The notes: generated by a model from the sequence alone, not told the origin. Numbered from the stretch's first letter, positions 31,687-42,400 are shown. The stretch: 62,000 nt of DNA from Gnetum montanum (GCA_015680685.1 MNCI01036774.1:432995-494994); one strand, 5' to 3'. Made by a program: numbers and translations.

Positions 31687-31714
31687 GGGGGGGGGGGGGG
31701 GGGGGGGGGGGGGG
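31687..31714 (+). repeat. 28-base poly-G run
   Basis: Uninterrupted G28, preceded by ggggtt. Such runs are rare in plant DNA and hard to sequence, so length is uncertain. The ~170 bp after it (to about 31880, with gaccccccagtcacctgcaa) are GC-richer than both flanks and look like a separate inserted segment of unknown origin. Confidence 0.9.
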
Positions 31715-31879
31715 AGAAGGGATTGGTTGTTAAGGTGAGCTACAAGCTGGAGAAGAAAAATTAAAACCAAAACCTTAACAGAGCCAAATGTTGCAAGATG
31801 ACCCCCCAGTCACCTGCAACAAGACATAAGCTTATCGCACCTCGGGATGACAGCTAAAAAAGGAGACCAATAATATTAC

Positions 31880-32990
31880 CTTTTTCTAAATGGTTTCTCT
31901 TTATATTTATTTCATGCAAGTGCATGTGCACACTTCACTTTTATAATGGATCATTAATCCCACATGTAATCCTCATCATATTAAGGCATCCTCAAAATCT
32001 ATAAGAAGGAGTCATCTTCTTCATTATAAACTTGATGAGAGTATTTTTTTTTTATTTTGATGGTGAACATAAGAGAAGGAGTGTGTTGTTGTCCCCTAAG
32101 TTTTTATCTACATTTCTTTCTTTTGATTCTCACATTCTTATAGCATTATATTTTCACAATGAGCTAAGATCCTCATAATTCTTTTATCCAATTCTCAAAA
32201 TGTTTTCATAATTTAATCTCAATCCTCATATTCTTAGAATTATATTTCACAATTCTTAATTTATGTCTCTCATTTTCAGAAGCATTTAAATCACATATGA
32301 TAGTTTATGTTTATGTTTGAAGAATCTTTGTTTTGGAAGCATAGTTAGAAGTACTTGATATTTTGAATTAGTAATTCTAAATGGGATTTCATCCATTTCT
32401 TGCCCTAGAAGCATTGCATCTTAGAGGATTTATGTTTTTCACATTTGAATTAGTACTTCATGTTGATTTGTAAAGGTTTTTGAGAACTTCTTTTGGATTT
32501 TTCATGATCTTCATCTTTTTTGATAATTTCAAAAGCATTTGGATGTTGTAAGTCTAACTGGCTTTGAAGATTAATAAATTTAGCATTATCACATAGTTTT
32601 GGATATTTGAATTGCAAATCTAAAGTCCTTTGAGGGTTAAGTTATTAATTTCTCATAAGAATTTCATTTTCACATGTTCTTAAAAGTTAGAGTCATGAGT
32701 TAATGTCGAATCTCATTTAAAACTCATTGCATATCTCATCTAGAATGTTTTTTATGATCTCTGGTGTTTCTTAGTCCTAAGGTTGAAGTTTTGGAGTAGG
32801 GACACCTCTTCCAATCCCCTTCTTCTACCCTTCATACTATGTGTCTTTCTTGGATGATTTTGTTGAGGATGATTCTTGGATGTGTTGGCATGTTTGAAGG
32901 TATTTTTGGCTTATTTTGATGAGTTTAGGAGGTTCCAAAGTCTATGGGGACTTGTTAGGAGGCATCTGGAGGCTTCTAGCATCAAAACAA
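31880..32990. other. AT-rich sequence without recognised features
   Basis: T-rich stretches with frequent cattt and ttcat words; no ORF or terminal repeats found. The GC content rises from about 32750 towards the next feature. Confidence 0.45.
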
Positions 32991-33017
32991 GCATTTTATA
33001 TTTGGCACCTTTAAGAT

Positions 33018-33140
33018 AGACGTCTCCCTAAAAAGATAGATGTCTTTCCCTTGAAGTAAAGATGTCTCAAGTCCATAGAAGACGTCTACCAAAAATAGTA
33101 GACGTCTCTTCCAAGAGCAAGGTTTTCATAGGAGATGTCT
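33018..33140 (+). promoter_or_regulatory. Array of six AGACGTCT-type palindromes
   Basis: AGACGTCT at 33018, 33080 and 33100; AGATGTCT at 33038, 33060 and 33133. The perfect form is an 8-bp palindrome with an ACGT core of the kind bound by plant bZIP factors (family knowledge). A TATA-like ttataaatat follows at 33321. The layout is that of an LTR U3. The function is inferred. Confidence 0.6.
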
Positions 33141-33870
33141 ACATGAAGCTAGAGATGACCCAGATGCATGGGGAGACTTTTGAAAACAGTTGATCCAATT
33201 TGGAAAACAGTCAAAGTAAGATGGAAACAACTAGGGAGAAGGTGAGAAGACTTGAGAAAGAACTAGAGAACCTCAAGTTGAGTTGAGGAAAGGTTTCTAG
33301 GGTTTTTACCTTTTAGTTACTTATAAATATTGATGTAATTCACCATTGTTAGTGCCAAAGTGCCAAGGGCCGAAGTGCAAATGCTAAAGGCCAAACATCC
33401 CAATAGAGGGCAAGAAGAGAGCTCTTGAGGGAAGAGAGCTTATGCAAAGGTGGAGAGCTTGTGCAATGAAGTTAAGAGGCAAGGGAGAGCACTTGAGAGA
33501 GGTTAGAAGAATCTCTTATAAGTGTCTTATCTTGAGCTAGGCTCCATTGTAAGTAATTGAAGATTAAGAGAGGATAAGTGTGGCCTCTAAGACCCTTAGA
33601 GGAGTTGTGAGTTGATCTTGGCTCCTCATCTTTGATGTATTTTCTATGTATTTTGAGAATTATCTTAATATAAGGGAGATTTTCTCAATTTTATTGTGTT
33701 ATTATTATTTTCTAAGCTAAATCTACTTGGAAGTTGTGGATTAGGTCCTATTGGGGTTTATCAAGGTGCAACCCCCTTTACCAAATTTCAAGAAGAATTG
33801 ATTTTTTTATCGTCAAATTAAGCTTGTTTTCAACATTTTTTTTATTGAGTTGCAACCAATATTGTTGCAC
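33141..33870 (+). mobile_element. LTR-like downstream part (R/U5-like) of an unclassified element
   Basis: After the TATA at 33321 come agagagctcttgaggg repeats (33417-33510), gtaagtaattgaagattaag, and a T-rich, polyadenylation-like stretch near 33650-33710, ending in a gggtttatcaaggtgcaacc block. The order resembles R/U5 of a plant LTR. I found no PBS, terminal CA or coding domains, so the element type is open. Confidence 0.3.
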
Positions 33871-35400
33871 ATAGATTCCAATTGATATCTTCATTAGGAT
33901 ATCACTCAACATAGATTCTATAAATTGGAATTATTATCATTAAATCAAAAAAATTCAAGTTTTAGACATATCACCCATTGTTATCATTAGGATCTAAATC
34001 GATATAGAGAAATCTCATCTTGCTCACTCTCACCTCTATGACTTCCAATGAATAGTTTATGGGAAAAACTTAAGAGATCCTCATAGCCATCTTGCTCCAG
34101 TGACATCAAGTAATAAGAAGAAGTTAGATCTTGATTGTAATCACTCCAAGTAAGTGTTGACGAATGTTTGGGACTACCAACGCTTTCCTTTGATCTTGTA
34201 ACTTGGGTCATAGGAAATGAAGGCGTTCCTTTGAACCAAGTTTAGGTGCTTACTAGTCTTTGGTAACACCAAGGCCCAAATACCTCTAAATAACCTTAGC
34301 GGTTATAGAGCGAACTAAGCATAAATGTGTGTTTACTATTGTGATTGTTGAAATGGTTAGGTTTGTATATGAAACTATAATTGGCTATTGTAATAAAATT
34401 TCAACTAAACTTGTCAAACAATGTGAGCCATTAAAGATTCCTATTTTGTCAGGTCACTTAGTCTATATAGTCTGTATAGTACGTTACTTGAAACAAATAC
34501 AATTTCACAAAAATGCTTGAGCACAAATTTGCCAAAATCTACTCCTAATTCCTCCCAGAGAGAACGTTCCATAAGAAAACTAGGAATAGTGCAAGATTTA
34601 ATGTATTTAGAAAAAGAAAAGAAAAGAAAGGTTAATTTGTGTGAAATCTTAAACATTTAAGCAAGATAAATTAACATGATAAAATACTTCATAATAAAGT
34701 TATTCCAATTCAATCTAAATATTATGAATTGTCCAAACCCTCTAAGTTCAACAAGCAACTTCGTAAAAGACACTCTTATTTAACTATCAAAACACTTTGT
34801 AAACAACAAAGCACAAGCTTTCATTCAACTAGTTAATAGTTGTTAATAATTGCAAACAATAAAGCTTTCAAAAAAATTTGACAATTTCAAGATTGAAATA
34901 TTAAGTCAATAAACTTTTTTTAAAATGAAGCTATTTCAATCATCTCAAAGTATCAAAGATTTTGTAGATACTCTAAACTCAAACAAGCAATTTATATAAG
35001 ACATTACTATTAAATTACTCAAGATACTTTTCTAAGATAACATAAGCTCTTATATGACAAACTTAATAGAAGTCTAGTATTGCACAAAAAAACAAGACTA
35101 TATAATAGTGATAGGAAAATCCCAAAATTAAATGCAAACACGATATTATCTAAACCATTAGCTAAGTAACTAAAGACAAAATGAGAAGAAAAGAACTCAC
35201 AGGATTATGGGACTTTTGACAAGTGTCCCATCATGAGTTTTTTATTTTATTTTTTATTTTTTCTATTTTTAACAAAGATGACTCTACATTGGAACCTTTG
35301 CTCCGTTGTACACATTAACTAACTAGAATATAAGGCAACGCAATAAAATAAACATTCATAGGGCAAATAAATCCAGATGATAAACTTCCACTATTCATCA
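33871..35400. other. Mostly featureless AT-rich DNA
   Basis: A 74-codon minus-strand frame (33987-34211, MTQVTRSKESVGSP...) lies just outside the LTR-like region and might be a gag remnant, but shows no motif. Otherwise only the degenerate repeat at 34737-35052 was seen. Confidence 0.4.
34737..35052. repeat. Degenerate direct repeat, two ~85-bp blocks 233 bp apart
   Basis: Block one (about 34737-34820) has ctctaagttcaacaagcaa, aaagacactcttattta, acataagct-like end; block two (about 34970-35052) has ctctaaactcaaacaagcaa, taagacattactatta and acataagct. Roughly 70 percent identical by eye. Confidence 0.5.
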
Positions 35401-35411
35401 TTATCGGTAGG

Positions 35412-35800
35412 TCTTATGAATTCTTCCCTTGAAATCTGTTGAAAGATGGGAACTGCAAAAACTCCGCCCTGTTAAATGTGCTGTAAGCAACAAGGCATTG
35501 TTGGCTGATCATTTCTGGTAGTGGGCCTATTATTTGTTGGACACCTGGCACACAAAACGCTGCAATGGAGAGCCTGCAAGTATCCTTGTTCGTTACAGCC
35601 AATGCTGAATGCTTCCGTTCCTTCCATTGGTTATGAGCTCAAGGGAATCACCCATGTTGACAACCAGAGCGCCAGGAATGGGCTTGACAGGCATCCAGTG
35701 TTGGCCGTGGTCTGCGTGAATTCAGGAACAGTGCCTGGGTATGCTGCCATGGACGGCGCCTGAGCAGAGCCTTGTTCTCCAGCGTGAATATATCGTCCAC
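35412..35800 (-). pseudogene. 2-oxoglutarate/Fe(II)-dependent dioxygenase, C-terminal fragment
   Basis: Minus strand: QHWMPVKPIPGALVVNMGDS, LELITNGRN, SIQH (the distal iron-ligand His of the family), then after a frameshift VTNKDTCRLSIAAFCVPG (with the R-x-S 2-oxoglutarate contact), IIGPLPEMI, and a terminal STFNRAEFLQF block. This order is typical of plant flavonoid/gibberellin-type dioxygenases. The upstream half with the H-x-D ligand pair is not clearly readable. At least one frameshift; only about 110 residues remain. GC content is well above the flanks. Confidence 0.75.
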
Positions 35801-36104
35801 GCTGTAAACCATCTCTGCAGTCGCCCATCTGCAACTGTCACCAGGACCGTCTGCTGCTACCACTGCAGATCCATCCTAAAACCACGCCTGATATTGCACC
35901 CTATGATCGTAATGCATGACACAATCTTTTTTCTGCTTCTCGTATTTATCTACAGCAGATGCAGATGCAGATGCTAGATTCCCCTGTTTTCCATAGATTT
36001 TTAACAATGCAGTGCATACACATTCCTGAAAATCAAACCCGCTTCTTACAGTCTTACCATGAACCCTACCAATGCCCAGCTAAACACAAGCTGATAATTG
36101 CATT

Positions 36105-36930
36105 TTAGTCCACCATATCCTGCTTGCGCAAAATCATGAACAAATTCAATGCCTCGATACGCCAATACTGGAGAAATCCTGCAACCATTGTTGTGCATGA
36201 CCGATAATCCTTGTCAGGCATCTCTCGAAACAATTTCTCGGCATGTACCATTCTTTCATTCCCGCACATATCCTGAAACCACGGCATTCCAAGAACCCAA
36301 ATTTTCATAGGTATTTGTCAAATACATTGGTGGCCTCCTCAATCTGCCCATTTTGTGCAAAGCCTGTCAAAATTATGGTCCAGAACACTGTATCCGGCCC
36401 TTCCATTTCTCGAAAATTTTACTTAAGACACGTTACCCAAAACAGAACTAACTCTTACCCCACAAAGGATCGCCTGACAATGTAGCCTTTTCAGATCTTT
36501 CAAGCATTCACAAGTGAAAATCACGCTGCAACATGAGAATTGACCTGCCTGAATTACATTCATCTTTGTATCATGAAAGGTTTTCGGTGCCATCGAGTAC
36601 AATCCATTTCGAGCATATGTAGAAATTATTGTAGTCCAGGCAATTTTATGCTTTCTCTGAAACAGCTTCTGAGTAACTGGCAGGCATGTAAACTTGGCGT
36701 ATATGCTCACTAACTTGTTCTATAAGGGTACAGTGAAATTTGCTGGAATTGATCAATAATGTGCGTATTATCTTGGCTTTAAGGAGGTTGGTTTTGAGCC
36801 ATTTTTGCAGAAAACAATGATATGTTGATGGATGGAGAAGGATTAATTCCTTTTCCGAAAAGAGGATTTCAGCTCTGGCTATTGAGTGATCCTTGCTTGC
36901 AAAATGAGTGTATTTTAATGTCAACAGTGC
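36105..36930 (-). pseudogene. PPR (pentatricopeptide repeat) gene fragment, broken
   Basis: Minus strand shows several ~35-residue PPR motifs: SIYAKFTCLPVTQKLFQRKH, then KIAWTTIISTYARNGLYSMA; later DTVFWTIILTGFAQNGQIEE; and MCGNERMVHAEKLFREMPDK followed by TMVAGFLQYWRIEALNLFM. These are the P/L/S-type repeats of plant organelle RNA-binding proteins. The frames are joined only through frameshifts (near 36650, 36420 and 36310) and stops. No start or C-terminal E/DYW block was found. Confidence 0.8.
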
Positions 36931-37669
36931 ATCATTCGACTATCAATCTGTAAAAATGGTTTTCTGCTTAGCAGTAGGATCCTTAAAGTGTTAGGTTTAT
37001 ACTCTCCAACAAATTTCATTCGATCATCCTTAGGTGCATGTTCATAATCACGAACAACATCAACCGTGTATTTTTAAATTTGAGGCTTGTCCTTCACTAG
37101 ACATGATCATGTCCCATGCTGTTGCTACCAAATAATTTTATAATTCTTTTATTGAAATTACATTGTACTTCCAAATGCCACCATGAAGGAACCCTTTAAC
37201 CGGTTTACTTTTTCTTTTAAATACAGGGCAAGGAAAATAGATCTTTCACCTTGTCCACATGGTCTCAAAAAAGGTTCTAAATGGTTTTCACAATATCCAA
37301 CTTGTGTCTTTCATAATTGATACAACATCTATTCTCATAATAATCCAACCAGTTCAACATCTATTCTCATAATAATCCAACCAATTCTGCATACAGACAA
37401 AAATTGTTCCTCGCTTCTTTTCCTTTGAAAAATAGCGTATAGCATTCATAAAATAAAGGATGTAATATATTTCATAAAGCTTGCTCTATTAAATGGCCCA
37501 AATGTGCCTCAACGATTCTTTAAATTTGTGAATTATTCCTTACCTTTATGGCTAGATTCTTAGGCACTTTGATTGTCATTCAATTTATTCTTCAACTACT
37601 AATGTCTAACACCTTCACTTTCAATTTTAACATATCTCCTCAATTTAGTGGCTCATAGTTGATCATTGT
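36931..37669. other. Non-coding flank with a 32-bp tandem duplication
   Basis: caacatctattctcataata plus attccaacca occurs at about 37323 and again at about 37355, almost perfectly. No other structure. It ends at the LTR terminus at 37670. Confidence 0.6.
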
Positions 37670-38384
37670 TGATGAGTGGCAAGGTACCCCTACACTCAAC
37701 CATACGAAACGAGCGTAGCACGCGCGATCCGGTCGAACTCCGTAGACTAAGTGCTTACACGCCCCATGGAACACTTAGGGTTAATCATTCGTTGTCTTCT
37801 CAGACTTACTTGTAATTGTCACGGTGTATGGTTAAGTAAGTCCGAGGTATATGATTTTTATGGTCTTTTATGTTTTTCTCCTATGCTATCGAGGTGAAGG
37901 GTTGAGAAACTAACTAACTCTAACTAATGACTAAGTCTAAATTACCTAGCATCAACATCCGTTCCCACTTACCGTACACACCCTGAACTAATGCAACCGT
38001 GGCTACCAAACGCTAATCGTTGCTGGGATCACTGCGCGTAATGCACGTGCTCGAAGTGGTCATACTGAGGCATTTAACTAGGAGGAAAGGGTTGAGAGAA
38101 TCTATCTAGCCTAAGTGCGATGAGCAGCCAATTCCTTGACTAACCGTACACATCTGGGACTACCACTGGGATTACCAAGCGTAGATCCTAGATACGCCAC
38201 TAAGTTACCAAGTAGTCACACTAGATGCTCGTAATCAAGTCATACTCATACCGCATGCGATCAGCAGCCGATTCCTTGACTATCCGTACACATCCTTAGA
38301 TGCTCGTAATCAAGTCATACTCATTTCGCATTCTAAGAGTTTAAGGGTGAGAGAGAAAATAATAAATAAAATCCTATTCCATGC
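37670..38384 (-). repeat. Reverse Athila-type LTR, left part (split by A1)
   Basis: Begins tgatgagtggcaaggtacc (the inverted LTR 3' terminus) and runs in U5-to-U3 direction to the CATGC at 38380-38384. The rest of the LTR resumes at 45585 with actgcaaggtttatcc. It has extra copies of the module ctcgtaatcaagtcat...accgtacacatc at 38100-38330 compared with the A2 LTRs. Confidence 0.88.
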
Positions 38385-38393
38385 TGATGAGAC

Positions 38394-38467
38394 GCAATAT
38401 CGCGACCGTCATGATATCGCGTCGTCCCCTGCGATATCGCGGTCCGTCACCAAATCTATAAATAAGA
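38394..38467 (+). promoter_or_regulatory. GATATC palindrome array and TATA box (A1 5' LTR)
   Basis: gcaatatcgc (38394), atgatatcgcg (38411) and gcgatatcgc (38431-38440) precede ctataaataag. The 3' LTR has four such sites (44641, 44658, 44680, 44692). GCGATATCGC is a perfect 10-bp palindrome. The role as protein-binding sites is inferred. Confidence 0.6.
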
Positions 38468-39007
38468 AGCGGCACTCCCCTCATTTCTCATCCTAGGCTA
38501 AAAGTAGCGAAGCTCTGCCAGTTTAGTCACTCCAGAGATAGAATATTTTCCATGTGCCCGCAGTAGGAGTCCCCAAGTGAACGGATCTTTATTCGAGCAG
38601 CTTTGTACCTGAACACAAGTTGTGTACGACAATAAAGACAAGCTTTGTGGATAAACCTTGTAATGCATGGAATAGGTTTATTATTTGTCATTTCCTACAT
38701 GTCATTTATTACATGCATTAGCGCAGCATGAGTACGACTTGGTTACGAGCATTGACAAATGTGTACGGCTAACCAAGGAATCGGCTCATCGCAATTAGAT
38801 TCTCTCACCCTTGTCTCCTAGAACACGGGATGAGTACAACTTGATTACGAGCATCTACGAATGTGTATGGTTAGTCAAGGAATCAGCTGCTCATCACACT
38901 TAGGCTAGTTAGGTGCCTTAGTACAACCACTTCGAGCACATGCGTTACGTGTGGTGATCCCAGTAACGATTAGCATTTGGTAGCCACAGTTGCATAGTTC
39001 AGGGTGT

Positions 39008-39042
39008 NNNNNNNNNNNNNNNNNNNNNNNNNNNNNNNNNNN
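39008..39042. other. Assembly gap (35 N)
   Basis: The gap lies inside the 5' LTR of A1. The same interval in the 3' LTR (45271-45405) is 135 bp, so the N count understates the missing sequence. A minus-strand reading frame drawn across it is meaningless. Confidence 0.95.
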
Positions 39043-39216
39043 GGACTTACTTAACCATACACCGTGACAACAACAAGTAAGTCTAGGAAGAAAATGAATG
39101 ATTAACCCCAAGTGTTCCATGGGGTGTTTAGGCATTTAGTCTACGGAGTTCGACCGGATCGCACGTGCTACGCTCGTTTTGTATGGTTGAGTGTAGGGGT
39201 ACCTTGCCACTCATCA

Positions 39217-39236
39217 TTGGCACCGTTGCTAGGGAC
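39217..39236 (+). other. Primer-binding site of A1 (tRNA-Asp type)
   Basis: ttggcaccgttgctaggga directly follows the LTR. It is the best preserved of the three PBS copies in the window relative to the tRNA-Asp complement (two transitions). Confidence 0.85.
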
Positions 39237-39359
39237 TAAGTGTTTGTGCACCGAATAGAAGATAAGGGATATCACTCACATCGTTGTGAACCTTAACAAA
39301 CCTTTGGGTTAATCAAGAGAAAATTTATATAACGGTGAATTTAGCACACTGATAAAAAT

Positions 39360-41118
39360 GCCTTCTTCTCATAAGAGCAACTCACCACCTAAGGACCACA
39401 CACGAGACAGTCGACAAGATAAAAAACATAACCAAAATCAGCCAAGTCCTAAACAATATAAGATGACATATACTCATCCCGATGAGTATATTCCTAATTT
39501 TACTTTTGTTTTCCATCAGGATGAGTAACTGCGGTGGAGAGATTTGCAAGGTAACATCGTGTTACCCCCAGATCAAGCTATCTCTCGCATGCTTTTCCAT
39601 GCCTTGGCCCAGATTAGCATGCAAGAACTATTTGCTGAATACGTTGCGGAAGATTNTAGATTAGCATGCAAGAACTATTTGCTGAATACGTTGCGGAAGA
39701 TTTTGACATGAGGGATTATTATCCCACAGATGCCCAACGTTTGAGAGACTTAAGGCAGGAGAGTCAACATGCTTTTCTGAAGGGCAAAGCCCCACACGTC
39801 CTTAGCGAAATAGGAGATGAGGGACTTTAACAAATGATGTTCCCCCTCCTAATGATGGTGAGGAGGAAGGGTATCAGAACCTACGATCAACGATACATAT
39901 CCCTGGTTCTGATGCCTGTGAACACCAACTGTTCACAGAGGGAATAACCACTCATGCTAAGGATGGGTACTTAGATCGTCACCACGATTAGGGCCGTAGT
40001 AGCCGAAGAGAAGGCAAGAAACATCGTCATGGTGATGGTTCCCCTTCTTCTTCCCCTTCTTCACATCACTCATCCTCTCCTTCCACATCTGGGCGTAGCC
40101 ACCATGAACATAAAGGTGAGGGGAAAGGTAAAAAGGATGAAAGACCTCGATGGGAAAGTCAAGAGAAAGGACAAGGGTAAGGACGTAGGGAGAGTAGGGA
40201 ACAACATAGACATCACAGGCGTCATGAAAGAGATGATCATGACGAGCCCCTACTCGCAACCCGAAGTATGCTTGACATAACAGAGGCAATTAGGATTCCC
40301 ACAAGGCATTTAAAGGATATCAAGATCAAATGATTAGACATGAACAACATCCCACGATTTGAAGGGGGATATAATGCTGATCCGCAAAATCATTTACAGG
40401 CATTCCATGATGCTTGTGCCTTGCAGAATATAGAAAATGAGTGGCAAAAACATAAGTTGTTTCCAAGGACACTCACCAAAGAAGCAGAGAGCCGGTACCA
40501 ATCCTTAGAACCGGAAACCATTAGGAGGTGGAGTACGATGCTAGAACTGTTCAACGAAATGTATCAAACGTACTCCAAAGTGTCCAATTTGCGTAAGCAG
40601 ATCCAAGGCTGGAAGTAAGGTACATATGAACCCTTGGATGTTGCCATGGCACGCTATTACACATTGTTACATCGTTGCCCAGGCCATGGGTATGCTCAGC
40701 GGGATCAACTTCACCACATCGTGGATGGGCTAAGGAATGAAACTAGAAGAACCCTTGGAACTTATGCCCAAGGGAGACTCTCACAACTTAGAGCCCATGA
40801 GGTACGTAGCTTGTTGGAGCAAGTAGCAAATGAAGAAGGTGAGCTACGCAAAAGGGAAAGTGCGGAAGAGTATAACCGTGATCCCTTCCTTCGAAAGAAG
40901 GGAGTGATAGTTTGTCATGAAGAGGATGAGTCACCAATCGAAAAGTTGGTGAATCGAAAAACTTTGCCGATCCAAAAGTTGACAACCGAGATATCAGCCA
41001 AAGTAGACCAAATGTGGGATTCCTTAGACTTAAGAATTGAAATAGTCTTGAAAATTGTAGAAGAGTCTAAGGTAGAAAAAAGTAGTGATAAAGGTAAAAA
41101 AAGTGGAGAGATTTAAGC
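39360..41118 (+). pseudogene. gag: gag of A1, nearly readable but broken
   Basis: Starts MPSSHKSNSPP; conserved blocks TYTHPDEYIPNFTFVFHQDE, RDYYPTDAQRLRD, a Ser/His/Arg-rich middle (40000-40250), then long open segments 40340-40618 and 40634-41116: DMNNIPRFEGGYNADPQNHL, FHDACALQNIENEWQKHKLF, HRCPGHGYAQRDQLHHIVDG, RRTLGTYAQGRLSQLRAHE. Breaks: TGA/TAA stops near 39528 and 40330, TAA at 40616, and an assembly duplication around 39656. Product would form the virus-like particle. Confidence 0.9.
39611..39703 (+). other. 45-bp duplication flanking a single N: probable assembly join error
   Basis: agattagcatgcaagaac... through ggaagatt occurs at 39611-39655 and again at 39658-39702, with an N at 39656. 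Two contig ends that overlap but were not merged would give this. Removing one copy would restore alignment with the other gag copies. Confidence 0.75.
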
Positions 41119-41196
41119 CCTGCACAAAACAAGGGTAAGGGAAAGGTCACTAACTCTGATGTGGTTGTGGATTCAGATTCAGACGATGACGGTGGA

Positions 41197-41235
41197 TGTG
41201 AGATCTGCCATTATGACCATCCTAAGGGATGTTGC
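41197..41235 (+). other. Gag zinc motif of A1
   Basis: CEICHYDHPKGCC: C-x2-C-x3-H-x4-C, the form typical of Athila gag rather than the usual CX2CX4HX4C. Counterparts: CDICQYDHPKGCC in B (12961) and CEIYHYDHPKGCC in A2 (about 59080), the latter with a lost Cys. A nearby conserved His (ISHLQES) follows. Confidence 0.75.
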
Positions 41236-41239
41236 CCCA

Positions 41240-41880
41240 TCATCTCACATCTACAGGAGTCTGAGGTGTACGTGCTTAATCCAAGACTCAACCAACGGCA
41301 AACACCCCGAAGGTTACCTTATCCACAAGGTAACCCAAGGTAGTTCCACCAACCCTTAACGTATTATCCAAGTGGAACTCCACCATAGCCCATCGGACAG
41401 CATCAGTAGTGGCAATACCCACAGTCATGGGGGATGCCACCGCCAACACAATAGTATCCTTACTGGCAGTCCGATCCTTATGATTATTATGTGCAATAGC
41501 CGATTTCTCCAAGTGACTCTATGGGTCACGCAACCCCCAACCGTCACTACCAAGTTCAGGAGTACTTTAGAAGGACTCCTTCTCTTCCGGGAGACATCTC
41601 ATATTTGTTCCATCCTCCTAATCCATCCGCAGCTCTTCCACCACAAGTAGTTCCCATAACATCTCCTGCTCCAACAATGCAAGGGAAACTTCCTCCTCAA
41701 CTGCAGCAACGTCACGCTGCGAGAGCTGTAAATATCCAACCTGCTGCTGGTTCTGACAACTATAAAAAGAGAAGAACTTACTTCAGAACCAAAAGCCCAG
41801 ATAAACTCTCGCAACAACAAGTGGTTGAGGCCATGTACACTCCTCCATCACCATCTAACACTTTGGAGAACCCTTTAATC
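41240..41880 (+). pseudogene. Pro/Gln/Tyr-rich Gag-Pol linker of A1
   Basis: Low-complexity, proline- and glutamine-rich translation (TYYPSGTPP, QWQYPQSWGMPPPTQ, YHPPNPSAALPPQ). Present in B, A2 and relic C at the same place. One long segment is open (41521-42078, 185 codons, continuing into the protease). It contains a copy of the AGTCATGGGGG motif at 41423. Confidence 0.65.
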
Positions 41881-42400
41881 CAACAGAGCGTAACGCATAC
41901 GGTTATGTTAACGCATACCGTAACTGATTGGATCAAGGTGGGCCACCTTCCTAGGAAGCTAACTGATCCTGGGAGTCCCTTAATTTATTTGCAAATCGCC
42001 AGAAATGAACCACATAGGGCTCTTCTTAACTTAGGTTCTAGAGTCAACTTAATTTCACGAGAGATGTATCACGCCTGAAACCTGCCCCAACTTAAGAAGA
42101 GCAACATTCAACTAGAGCTGGCAGACTAGTCTATCACCATTCCCTTGGGATTGGTGGAGGACATCATTACCACTGTGTGTGGTTGGTCTTAGACAACTAA
42201 TTTTCTGGTGATTGAAGTGAACAACAACGAAGGGGACTTCCCAATTATAATGGGAAGGGCATGGCTAAGCACAGTAGATGCATGCCTTAGGATCCGCGAT
42301 CTTTCCTTGGAAATATCTAAGATAAACATATGTGGAAAGATCAAGAAGAGGAAAGTTCCATGCATCACATACAGTGATTCATCGGGTGATGACATGGAGG
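41881..42400 (+). pseudogene. Aspartic protease of A1, catalytic Asp changed to Asn
   Basis: LTHTVTDWIKVGHLPRKL, SPLIYLQIARNEPHRALLN, LGSRVNLISREMYHA, then ITIPLGLVEDIITT, NEGDFPIIMGRAWLSTVDA. The active-site Asp (present in A2 and B) is Asn here. A stop follows the A of YHA (42076-42078). The later part (42208-42720) is one open frame. Confidence 0.82.

Larger units (their letters stand above)
38385..39216 (+). repeat. 5' LTR of A1 (contains an assembly gap)
   Basis: TGATGAGACGC ... CCACTCATCA. U3 holds gatatc palindromes (38394-38440) and the TATA box ctataaataag (from 38456). Tandem R/U5 modules lie around 38720-38910. Ns at 39008-39042 replace what is 135 bp in the 3' LTR. Confidence 0.92.

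Noticed and set aside
38905-39135. Minus-strand reading frame through Ns
   Set aside because: It is produced by reading across the assembly gap in an LTR.
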